From the NCBI GenBank assembly GCA_964393795.1, contig CAYMWA010000134.1, positions 1-9,699 on the forward strand: a stretch of 9,699 nt of DNA, read 5' to 3'. The DNA comes from Chryseosolibacter sp964393795. GTDB lineage: Bacteria; Bacteroidota; Bacteroidia; Cytophagales; Cyclobacteriaceae. The position numbers and the translations under genes were made by a program. Each line of letters starts with the position of its first letter. The stretch's first letter is position 1. The notes under the pieces were generated by a model that saw nothing but the letters and a program-made list of their open reading frames with translations, made no database searches and was not told the DNA's origin. Shown piece by piece: positions 1-6,245 of this stretch.

Positions 1-56
1 GCCATTTTTTTCAAACGTCTGACTTTGGGATGATAAAAATCCAAGCGACGGATGAG

Positions 57-72
57 CACTGTCATAACAGTG
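57..72. promoter_or_regulatory. 16-bp perfect palindrome upstream of the respiratory operon
   Basis: CACTGT and ACAGTG form a perfect 6-bp inverted repeat around the 4-bp spacer CATA. The site ends 43 bp before the ATG of the first gene of the operon, a position that suits an operator or activator site. The two-half-site layout is what dimeric regulators such as the CRP/FNR family bind, but the half-sites do not match the textbook FNR or CRP consensus, so no regulator is assigned. A T-rich stretch at 88-95 (TACTTTTA) is a one-mismatch match to the Bacteroidota -7 element TAnnTTTG; I found no good -33 partner. Seen: the palindrome. Inferred: its function. Confidence 0.3.
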
Positions 73-115
73 TAAGTTACAGCGATATACTTTTATTGAA
101 ACAAACATCCTATTT

Positions 116-847
116 ATGAAACAGCATAAAACGCTTGCCTTTATGGGCATAGCCACGGGCCTCCTCATCTTTCTTCAGTGCCAGCATGCCGATGAAGAAA
201 TCAAACTTGCCCCGCCCCCAGCACCTACACATGGTACGGAAACACTGAGTTGTACGGACTGCACTCCGCTGATTGAAAACGGTGCCAGCAGCGACTTCAA
301 CACCAACGCAGTACCCGCAGGACAATGGTATTTTGACAAGACACATTCAAACGTTAACTGGGAAACTGCGTATCAGGGCGTCGGTTCATTGCTCAATGGA
401 AAGTTCAACTATTTTGTGTTAAAAAACTTATCCTTTGATGAGCAAAATCCGGCCAACATCAGCCTGGAGGCCTACGTGCGTCTGAACTCTGTCAATACGG
501 GTGAACCAGGTCGTGATAGCGGATGTCTGTTGGGCACTTATGGAACGGCTTCCGCCAAGACCGCCGAGCCTGAAAATATTGCCACTATTAAAAGCACAAG
601 CGCCAAGTACAATCCATCGGACACTGACTTTCTGGTTACCGCCGATTTTACTTTTCATGGTGTGACACTTCCCGTAACCATCAGGCTAAGCTATGTACCC
701 CAAACCCATTTTGACGCAGGATACACCGTTGCCGGATTTGGCGCACAGTTCGAATTCAACGCCCTTTCTGATTTCGGCATTGAATCGACCAACATCAGCG
801 ATAAGGTGGTTGTGAAAATGAACGCGCTGATGAGGAAAAAAGATTGA
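116..847 (+). CDS. YceI-like domain lipoprotein (periplasmic/outer membrane)
   Basis: This 243-residue protein starts with a basic N-terminus, a hydrophobic segment (7-20) and Cys22, which looks like a relaxed lipoprotein signal (FLQC). A Pro-rich linker follows, with a C-x2-C pair at 46/49. From residue 70 on it resembles the YceI fold, a lipocalin-like barrel that binds polyisoprenoid-type amphiphiles: W71-Y-F-D-K-T-H-S opens the domain, G-K-F follows at 95-97, VNTGEPGRD at 126-134 matches the family's T-x-x-x-RD region, and HGVTLPVTI at 181-189 matches its typical G-V-T-x-P-V strand. It is first in the operon, 16 bp before a cytochrome lipoprotein. YceI proteins often sit beside cytochromes, and an isoprenoid or quinone-like ligand would fit a respiratory operon, but that is inference. 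Family assignment is good; substrate is unknown. No Shine-Dalgarno sequence is visible; the ATG at 116 is chosen because the signal sequence begins there. Confidence 0.85.
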   Translation: MKQHKTLAFMGIATGLLIFLQCQHADEEIKLAPPPAPTHGTETLSCTDCTPLIENGASSDFNTNAVPAGQWYFDKTHSNVNWETAYQGVGSLLNGKFNYFVLKNLSFDEQNPANISLEAYVRLNSVNTGEPGRDSGCLLGTYGTASAKTAEPENIATIKSTSAKYNPSDTDFLVTADFTFHGVTLPVTIRLSYVPQTHFDAGYTVAGFGAQFEFNALSDFGIESTNISDKVVVKMNALMRKKD

Positions 848-863
848 TCATAACACTAATCAA

Positions 864-1244
864 ATGAAACGAATCATAATCATATTCTTCTGCGTCGGGC
901 TCACTTCGTTGACGGTCGTCGGCTGTTATTACGACGAAGTAATGGGAAGCGGTGACGTATTGCCTCAGAACGTCAGCTTTAACCGGGACGTCATGGCGAT
1001 TTTCAACAAAAGCTGCAATATGTCAGGCTGCCATGATGCCACTGCATCACATCCTCCAAGTCTGGTGCAGGAAAACGCATACACCTCGCTGATGCAGGGT
1101 GGTTTTGTCAACACAACGGTACCGGCGGAAAGTCATATATATGCCGTGCTGGCGGAAGGCAATATGCCTCCCTCCGGTTCTTTGAGCAGTCGCGAACTAA
1201 AAATCATCCTGGCCTGGCTTAATGAAGGCGCCCTCAATAACTAA
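864..1244 (+). CDS. Small lipoprotein cytochrome c with CX4CH haem motif
   Basis: This 126-residue protein has a signal sequence ending in VVGC, so Cys21 is the probable lipidated residue. The mature part contains C51-NMSG-C56-H57, a CX4CH motif, instead of the usual CX2CH. Motifs of this spacing are known in the Planctomycete-type and Bacteroidota cytochrome-like domains annotated as haem-binding. Met101 in the sequence NMPP is the likely sixth ligand, and the tail (ELKIILAWLNEGA, 111-123) is the C-terminal helix typical of class I cytochromes c. It lies 16 bp after the YceI-like gene and 12 bp before the barrel gene, so it probably acts as a haem electron carrier anchored in the periplasmic or outer membrane leaflet. 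Covalent haem attachment through four intervening residues is not proven. The alternative is a structural Cys pair, but the adjacent His and distal Met argue for haem. Confidence 0.82.
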   Translation: MKRIIIIFFCVGLTSLTVVGCYYDEVMGSGDVLPQNVSFNRDVMAIFNKSCNMSGCHDATASHPPSLVQENAYTSLMQGGFVNTTVPAESHIYAVLAEGNMPPSGSLSSRELKIILAWLNEGALNN

Positions 1245-1256
1245 CGAACCGATCAT

Positions 1257-2201
1257 ATGAAAAGTAAAATAGCTACCCGATGTATTTCCAGTCTTTTGGT
1301 CCTGGTGACGCTGATACCCGCCTTCGCACAGGAACCTGATGCCGAGGAACAGGAAGAGGGACTTAAGCCGCAACGCGCTCCTTTCGAAAGTTCCTGGATC
1401 ATTGAAAACCAGACGGTCGTGGTTCCCGCAAAAGGCACACTTGAATTCATGATCCAGCACCGCTTTGGCACTGTGGAAAATGGAGTGAAAGACCTTTGGG
1501 GTTTATATGCTGACGCGGGCAGCAATATCCGCCTTGGACTCAGTTACACGTTATTCGAAAAATTTGGCTTTGGTGGCCTTCGGGGACCGCTCGCCATCGG
1601 GATTGGCAGTACGCGGGGAAGGCGGATACAAGACGTCAATATCAAGTATGGCATCGTCCAGCAAACCCGTAACAACAGAATGCCGGTGAGTGTAACATAC
1701 TTTGGAAACGTGGCGATGGAAACCCAGCAGCCACGAGAGGATCTGCCAAACAGGAATGAGTCAGACAGATACTCATTCTTCCATCAGATAATCATTGCCC
1801 GCCGATTCAATTCCGCCTTGTCCGTTCAGATAGCCCCAAGTGTTTCGCATTATAACGTAGTGGAACCGTACATGTACAATGACCATTATGCCGTCGCCTT
1901 TGCAGCACGCTATAAAATTTCAGCGCAATCTGCCGTGATCGCCAACCTGGACCAGCCACTGAATGGCCTTGAGCCGATCTTTCCAGACCACATCTCGAAT
2001 AATCCCCAGCCGAATTTCAGTCTCGGAATTGAAGTAGCAACCAGCGCGCACGCTTTCCAGGTGTTTGTGACAAACTTTTCAAGCATCGTCCCACAGCGGA
2101 ATAATATGTTTAATCAAAATGCGCCCTGGGACGGTGATACAGATGGATGGGCGGATGGATTTTTAATAGGTTTTAATATCACACGGTTATGGAGCTTTTA
2201 A
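1257..2201 (+). CDS. DUF5777-type outer-membrane beta-barrel protein
   Basis: This 314-residue protein has a clear Sec signal peptide with cleavage expected after AFA (22-24). The mature part starts with an acidic stretch (25-36) and then shows alternating hydrophobic/polar strands rich in Tyr, Phe and Gly, with polar turns, as in outer-membrane barrels. It ends in Phe (LWSF), a typical final residue of the barrel-insertion signal. Features such as the strand around FMIQHRFG and repeated 'NIRLGLSYTLFEKFGFG'-like strands fit the DUF5777 family of Bacteroidota, whose function is not established. Its place between a lipoprotein cytochrome and an FeS/NrfD pair suggests a role in moving electrons or a substrate across the outer membrane, as porins do in porin-cytochrome conduits; this is inference. 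The last 13 bases overlap the next gene. The family call rests on pattern recognition, not a profile search. Confidence 0.75.
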   Translation: MKSKIATRCISSLLVLVTLIPAFAQEPDAEEQEEGLKPQRAPFESSWIIENQTVVVPAKGTLEFMIQHRFGTVENGVKDLWGLYADAGSNIRLGLSYTLFEKFGFGGLRGPLAIGIGSTRGRRIQDVNIKYGIVQQTRNNRMPVSVTYFGNVAMETQQPREDLPNRNESDRYSFFHQIIIARRFNSALSVQIAPSVSHYNVVEPYMYNDHYAVAFAARYKISAQSAVIANLDQPLNGLEPIFPDHISNNPQPNFSLGIEVATSAHAFQVFVTNFSSIVPQRNNMFNQNAPWDGDTDGWADGFLIGFNITRLWSF

Positions 2202-2437
2202 GCGAAAATTTTGTATCCCGGCCCAGAAGGTTTTTCCTCGTTGCGCTGTCCGCTATCGTTGGAGGTATGATGCTGATGCGACGGACAGGTTCCAAGAAAC
2301 CTACACCTGAAACCGCAAAGTTTCTCACGCAGGACGGGAAACTTGTGCAGGTGCCCATTGATAAGCTGCCGATAGCAAAGGCAATCATTACCAAAGACAG
2401 GCTCGTTTCCTGGATATGGAAACATCAAAAACTTTGA
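2189..2437 (+). CDS. Small protein with Tat-like N-terminus, unknown function
   Basis: This 82-residue protein starts inside the last codons of the barrel gene (13-bp overlap) and ends 10 bp before the FeS gene. Residues 11-17 (RPRRFFL) match the core RRxFL of a twin-arginine signal, followed by a hydrophobic stretch to about residue 30. After a basic linker comes FLTQDGKLVQV (45-55), then a short C-terminal segment ending KHQKL. The arrangement of RR, hydrophobic segment and a 'hydrophobic-T/S-x-D/E-G-x-x-V-x-V/I' strand recurs at nearly the same spacing in the N-terminus of the next gene's FeS protein, so it may be a small membrane-anchored partner or chaperone of that complex. A possible internal start after GGAGGT at 2260-2265 would remove the Tat-like part and its spacing is too short, so the ATG at 2189 is preferred. 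I do not recognise a named family. Confidence 0.65.
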   Translation: MELLSENFVSRPRRFFLVALSAIVGGMMLMRRTGSKKPTPETAKFLTQDGKLVQVPIDKLPIAKAIITKDRLVSWIWKHQKL

Positions 2438-2447
2438 ACGCTTTACT

Positions 2448-3389
2448 ATGAAAGACAACAACGTATCGTCAGCGCCGCTCAAACCTTCAAGGCGCTCCTT
2501 CTTAAATGGACTGTTTTCGGGAAACGAAAACCCATTTGCAGTGTCAGAAGAAGTCGTCCAGGAAACCGGGGAGAAGGTGCAACTTCTATCTGTGGAGGGT
2601 TATGTCGTTGAAATAGACAAAGGATACCTGAAACCAGTACCGGAAATTTCTGTTCCGCCAAGCCTTAACGGCCGGGAGGGTATTGAGGGGAGAAAGTTTG
2701 TAATGGTCATTGATCTTTCACGCTGCAAAAACCTGAAAAAGTGCCAGTCTGCCTGTAACAAAATGCATTTCGTGGCAGAGGGCCAGAACTGGATCAAAGT
2801 TCACGCCATGAAAGACGCGGAGCATACCGCTCCATACTGGCAACCGACAACATGCATGCACTGTGACGAACCGCCGTGTGTGAAAGTATGTCCCGTTGAC
2901 GCAACCTTTAAAAGGAGCGATGGTATCGTCCTGATCGATAGCGACCGTTGTATCGGCTGCCGGTTTTGCATGGCGGCATGCCCCTACTCGACCCGGGTAT
3001 TTAACTGGGAGAAACCCATTCTGCCCGCAGCCGTTGAAAATTCACCCTATTCAGCCGAAACAAGTTGCCCTCCAAAAATCGGGACGGTAAGTAAATGTGA
3101 TTTTTGCCCCGACATGGTTAGGAAAGGTGAACTGCCGCATTGCGTCTCCGCGTGCCCCAATGGAGTCTTCTTTTTTGGCGATATCAATGAGGATTCAGTG
3201 ACGAATGGCGTGGAGACGTTTCAATTCCACGAACTGATCCGCGACCGGGCCGGCTTCCGATTGATGGAAGATCTCGGCACCAAACCAAGCGTATATTATC
3301 TGCCACCGGTGAACCGAATGTTCCGTTTTGAAGAAGGACTTGACGAAAGTGAAACAATGCCGACGACGAAGGACACGTCGGAGCGGTGA
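2448..3389 (+). CDS. Tat-exported 4Fe-4S ferredoxin-type electron-transfer subunit (NrfC/PsrB/HybA-like)
   Basis: This 313-residue protein is the iron-sulfur subunit that takes electrons from, or gives them to, the NrfD quinone protein encoded next. SRRSFLN at 14-20 is a near-perfect Tat motif, so it is exported folded with its clusters. Four cysteine groups follow. Group I is C93, C99, C103, with Leu96 where the second Cys is expected. Group II is C136, C139, C144, C148-Pro. Group III is C168, C171, C174, C178-Pro. Group IV is C217, C220, C232, C236-Pro, with an extra C207. This is the four-cluster fold of DmsB, PsrB, NrfC and alternative complex III, with one ligand missing, so one cluster may be [3Fe-4S] or otherwise ligated. 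The usual molybdopterin partner is absent from the window. The gene starts 10 bp after the small Tat-like gene and ends 28 bp before the NrfD start. Family assignment is strong; the final electron acceptor is unknown. Confidence 0.93.
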   Translation: MKDNNVSSAPLKPSRRSFLNGLFSGNENPFAVSEEVVQETGEKVQLLSVEGYVVEIDKGYLKPVPEISVPPSLNGREGIEGRKFVMVIDLSRCKNLKKCQSACNKMHFVAEGQNWIKVHAMKDAEHTAPYWQPTTCMHCDEPPCVKVCPVDATFKRSDGIVLIDSDRCIGCRFCMAACPYSTRVFNWEKPILPAAVENSPYSAETSCPPKIGTVSKCDFCPDMVRKGELPHCVSACPNGVFFFGDINEDSVTNGVETFQFHELIRDRAGFRLMEDLGTKPSVYYLPPVNRMFRFEEGLDESETMPTTKDTSER

Positions 3390-3417
3390 CAAGGCGCGCA
3401 CGTTAAACGAACAAATC

Positions 3418-4791
3418 ATGATACGGAAAAAAATCACCGAAGCGCTATTGCCGCAAAAGTTCGGAAAACCTGGAAAAATCTGGGTGACTGTTCTTGTGGC
3501 CATATGCGTAGTGGGTGCCATTGCCTACTACCGCCAACTGAAATATGGATTGTCCGTGACGGGCCTGCGCGATTATATGTCATGGGGCATTTACATTTCC
3601 AATTTTGTTTTTTTTGTTGCGATAAGCCTTGTAGGGTCCCTCATTAGTGCCATACTTCAACTCACGCAGGTACGATGGAGCACGCCTTTGACCAGGATCG
3701 CCGAAATGATTGCTGTGTCAGCGATCATATTTGCGGCCCTGATTATTATTGTCGACATGGGGCGGCCCGATCGGTTTATTAACGTCCTTATCTATGGTCG
3801 CATTCAGTCTCCAATCCTCTGGGATGTGATCGTCATTACAACTTACCTGGCACTGGGGATGCTGTTATTGTACATCGCCCTCCTTCCAGATCTGGCAATC
3901 ATTATCAGACACAAGGAAAAAGTGGAAGCATGGGTGTTCAGGATCGCAAAAATACTCGGCTCATTCTGGAAGGGGACGCCTGAACAATGGAAGCTCCAGG
4001 AGCGGTCTATAAAAATTCTCGTCATCACCATCATTCCCGTAGCGCTGGCCATCCACACCGTCACCTCGTGGTTGTTTGCGCTTACATACCGCGCGGGCTG
4101 GGACAGCACCAACTTCGGTGCGTACTTTGTATCGGGTGCCTTTCTGGTGGGCGCGGCAGCGGTAGTCGTGGCGATGTATGTCTTTCGGAAGTTTTATTCG
4201 CTTGAGGATTCTATTACCGAGATCCATTTCAACAATATGGGAAAGCTTGTCGTGATGCTGGCGCTTTTATATCTCTATTTTAATATAAACGAGTACATGG
4301 TGCCAGCCTTTAAGATGAAGAAACCGGAAGAACAGCACCTGCGCGCATTGTTTACAGGTGAGTTTGCGCCACTCTTCTGGATTGTCATTATCAAGGGAAT
4401 GATTGTTCCGATTATCGTCATGCTCTTCCCGGCCGGCAGAAAACCATTCCCGATGTTCTTAATCGGAATTCTGATCGTTGTCGGCGCGTGGTTCAAAAGA
4501 TTCTTGATCGTCATCCCCACACTGTTGCATCCCTTTCTTCCTATGTCAAATGTTCCTGACAGCTATCGGCATTATTTTCCGACGTGGGAGGAATGGGCGA
4601 TTACGGCCGGCTCGTTATCGGGCGCGCTCTTGCTGGTCACCTTCTTCGCCAGGATCTTTCCGATCATTCCCATTGAAGAAACAATAAAAGAAATATCGAA
4701 GAAAGCGCCTGTCAGCCGCGAACATGAATACGATGAATCGGATAAAACCAGGCAAGCGATTACACCAACACCACAACAGGCGCTCAAATGA
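3418..4791 (+). CDS. NrfD/ActC-type quinol-interacting membrane subunit
   Basis: This 457-residue integral membrane protein has about ten hydrophobic helices (near 21-38, 56-82, 95-113, 134-160, 198-221, 234-256, 275-295, 317-337, 345-370 and 392-417). It carries family landmarks: DMGRPDRF at 113-120 after helix 3, AIHTVTSW at 211-218, GWDSTNFGAYFVSG at 227-240, and a C-terminal block (379-390) ending in YFPTW. These resemble the ActC/ActF subunits of alternative complex III and other ten-helix NrfD proteins, which oxidise or reduce menaquinone at the periplasmic side and pass electrons to a ferredoxin-like partner, here the gene before it. Reading from an upstream TTG at 3328 would add 30 very basic residues overlapping the FeS gene, so the ATG at 3418 is preferred. 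The stop shares ATGA with the next gene's start. Where ActC-like proteins have Asp after the SW of the quinol-site helix, this one has Leu219 (alignment from memory). Confidence 0.92.
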   Translation: MIRKKITEALLPQKFGKPGKIWVTVLVAICVVGAIAYYRQLKYGLSVTGLRDYMSWGIYISNFVFFVAISLVGSLISAILQLTQVRWSTPLTRIAEMIAVSAIIFAALIIIVDMGRPDRFINVLIYGRIQSPILWDVIVITTYLALGMLLLYIALLPDLAIIIRHKEKVEAWVFRIAKILGSFWKGTPEQWKLQERSIKILVITIIPVALAIHTVTSWLFALTYRAGWDSTNFGAYFVSGAFLVGAAAVVVAMYVFRKFYSLEDSITEIHFNNMGKLVVMLALLYLYFNINEYMVPAFKMKKPEEQHLRALFTGEFAPLFWIVIIKGMIVPIIVMLFPAGRKPFPMFLIGILIVVGAWFKRFLIVIPTLLHPFLPMSNVPDSYRHYFPTWEEWAITAGSLSGALLLVTFFARIFPIIPIEETIKEISKKAPVSREHEYDESDKTRQAITPTPQQALK

Positions 4792-5672
4792 AAACAATAT
4801 TCAGATCTTCGTTTTACAGAACCCTGTTCCTTCTTCTGTCAGGTGCGTTAATCGTTCCTATCTCAGGAAAAGGGCAAGATAAAATTTCACCGCGGCTTGA
4901 TGTGGCTTATTACCAGCTGGACAGCGCTGTCCGGTATCTGAGTGTCAAAGTGAGGCACCGGATCGGAAAGCGGTTCGAGCCCATCCAAGGCGCAGTCATA
5001 CACGTGTTCATGAAATTGCCCGATGGCACTGAAAAAATCGGGGACGTCGTCAGCAATGTAAAAGGGGAAGGCAAGATCCTTCTCGGCCCCGAAGCAGGCG
5101 CGACCATGCATCGGCTTAATGAATATTCATTCTATGCTGAAATCTCCGAAACCGACTCACTGGAAGAAGTTACAGAACACCTTGTGATCAAACCGTCGCG
5201 GATGACTTTGAGGACAAATGATTCGGACAAATCCATCAGCGTTACCCTGGAAGTGAAGACAGATGGCAACTGGGAGCCGGTGGAAGGAGCTGAAGTCGCC
5301 GTATTCATCCAGAGGCGGTTCGGTAAAATATCCGTCGGTGGAGAACCGGGCCTAACTGACGAAAACGGCGAAGTTAAAATGACATTTGATACGGAAATTC
5401 CAGGCGATGAGAATGGCTTGCTGACACTGGAATCCGCGGTGGAAGATAACGATGACATAGGAAACGTTTACGCCACAATCAGAACCTCCTGGGGTCTTCC
5501 CCGGGTCGCTGCTGATCCGTTTATAAAGAGGACACTATGGGGAACACGCGACAAGACACCATTGTGGTTACTGATCTTTCCCAATGCGATGATCGCAGGT
5601 GTCTGGGGCGTCATTGTTTACTTAATCGTACTCGTTTTTAGAATCAAACGACTGTCCCGCAAAGCAACGTGA
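4788..5672 (+). CDS. Membrane-anchored periplasmic protein with two Ig-like repeats
   Basis: This 294-residue protein overlaps the NrfD gene by ATGA, so it is translationally coupled to it. It has an N-terminal signal sequence (hydrophobic 12-26) and a second hydrophobic helix at about 263-285, followed by a basic tail (RIKRLSRK) that should face the cytoplasm. The roughly 235 residues between are predicted periplasmic and beta-rich, with two similar Ig-like units. Residues 61-75 (KRFEPIQGAVIHVFM) align with 160-174 (GNWEPVEGAEVAVFI), each followed by a turn and another strand pair (GEGKILL; NGEVKMTF). This is the pattern of surface or carboxypeptidase-regulatory-like Ig folds. It has no Cys or haem motif, so it is not a redox carrier. 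A role as scaffold, assembly factor or docking subunit for the complex is suggested by coupling to NrfD. I do not recognise a named family. Confidence 0.8.
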   Translation: MKTIFRSSFYRTLFLLLSGALIVPISGKGQDKISPRLDVAYYQLDSAVRYLSVKVRHRIGKRFEPIQGAVIHVFMKLPDGTEKIGDVVSNVKGEGKILLGPEAGATMHRLNEYSFYAEISETDSLEEVTEHLVIKPSRMTLRTNDSDKSISVTLEVKTDGNWEPVEGAEVAVFIQRRFGKISVGGEPGLTDENGEVKMTFDTEIPGDENGLLTLESAVEDNDDIGNVYATIRTSWGLPRVAADPFIKRTLWGTRDKTPLWLLIFPNAMIAGVWGVIVYLIVLVFRIKRLSRKAT

Positions 5673-5740
5673 TCCCCCATCTTGAAATACCTTTACCGTT
5701 AACGAAAAACACATAACTGAACATATAAACTATTATTCTT

Positions 5741-6151
5741 ATGAAAACCTTCACGATTACAGCTTCATTGATTATTGGTTCGTTTTTATCTATTGTCCTG
5801 GTTTCTTTCTCAAGCTTTCAGGATAAACCGTGGAATGTTCCGGCTGCCGCTGCGAAAATGAAAAATCCAACACAGGCAACTCCGGACAATATCAACATGG
5901 GGAAAAGCCTTTATGCTAAACATTGCCGGTCGTGTCATGGCAAGACGGGAGAAGGTGATGGTCCCAAGGCAGCGGAACTGACGACTTCTCCGGGGGATTT
6001 CACCTCACCGGAATTTCAGGCACAGAGCGATGGGTCACTTTTCTACAAAACAACCGAAGGGCGTGATGACATGCCTAACTTCAAGAAAAAAATTGCCAGC
6101 GATGAGGATCGGTGGTTGATCGTTCACTATCTGCGAACGTTGAAACCGTAG
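5741..6151 (+). CDS. Monohaem class I cytochrome c
   Basis: This 136-residue protein carries a hydrophobic N-terminal signal or anchor (residues 5-24) and then one class I cytochrome c domain. The haem site is C62-RS-C65-H66, followed by GKTGEGDGP, the typical small c-domain loop. Met111 in DDMPNFKKK is the expected axial ligand, and DRWLIVHYLRTL (123-134) is the C-terminal helix. No second haem motif is present. It is the last gene of the operon, 68 bp after the Ig-like protein; this gap, the largest in the operon, is AT-rich and could hold a separate promoter. The probable role is to carry electrons from the FeS/NrfD pair, much as small c cytochromes serve alternative complex III. Whether the N-terminus is cleaved or kept as an anchor cannot be decided from sequence. 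Confidence 0.93.
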   Translation: MKTFTITASLIIGSFLSIVLVSFSSFQDKPWNVPAAAAKMKNPTQATPDNINMGKSLYAKHCRSCHGKTGEGDGPKAAELTTSPGDFTSPEFQAQSDGSLFYKTTEGRDDMPNFKKKIASDEDRWLIVHYLRTLKP

Positions 6152-6245
6152 GTGGTTTGTCGGGGTTATGGACCAGAAAAAAAAAGACCCTCTCTAAAAA
6201 ATCCGATTCAAAGTTAAATACGTACCTTTTAAAATTCTTAAAATC

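Noticed and set aside
3..119. Open plus-strand frame from the left edge ending in TGA that overlaps the first ATG as ATGA
   Set aside because: Only 38 codons, recognisable as no protein family, and the region holds a perfect palindrome and promoter-like T-rich sequence. It could still be the tail of an upstream gene, but chance openness is just as likely.
3328..3417. Upstream TTG start adding 30 residues to the NrfD protein
   Set aside because: It overlaps the FeS gene by 62 bp in another frame, the added residues are an Arg/Lys-rich run unlike an NrfD N-terminus, and the ATG at 3418 gives a normal family start.
6152..6245. Bidirectional terminator between the converging operons, suggested by A9 at 6177-6185
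   Set aside because: I could pair only GGGTT with GACCC (with one G-T pair) across a long loop, and no stable stem precedes the T-run on the minus strand.
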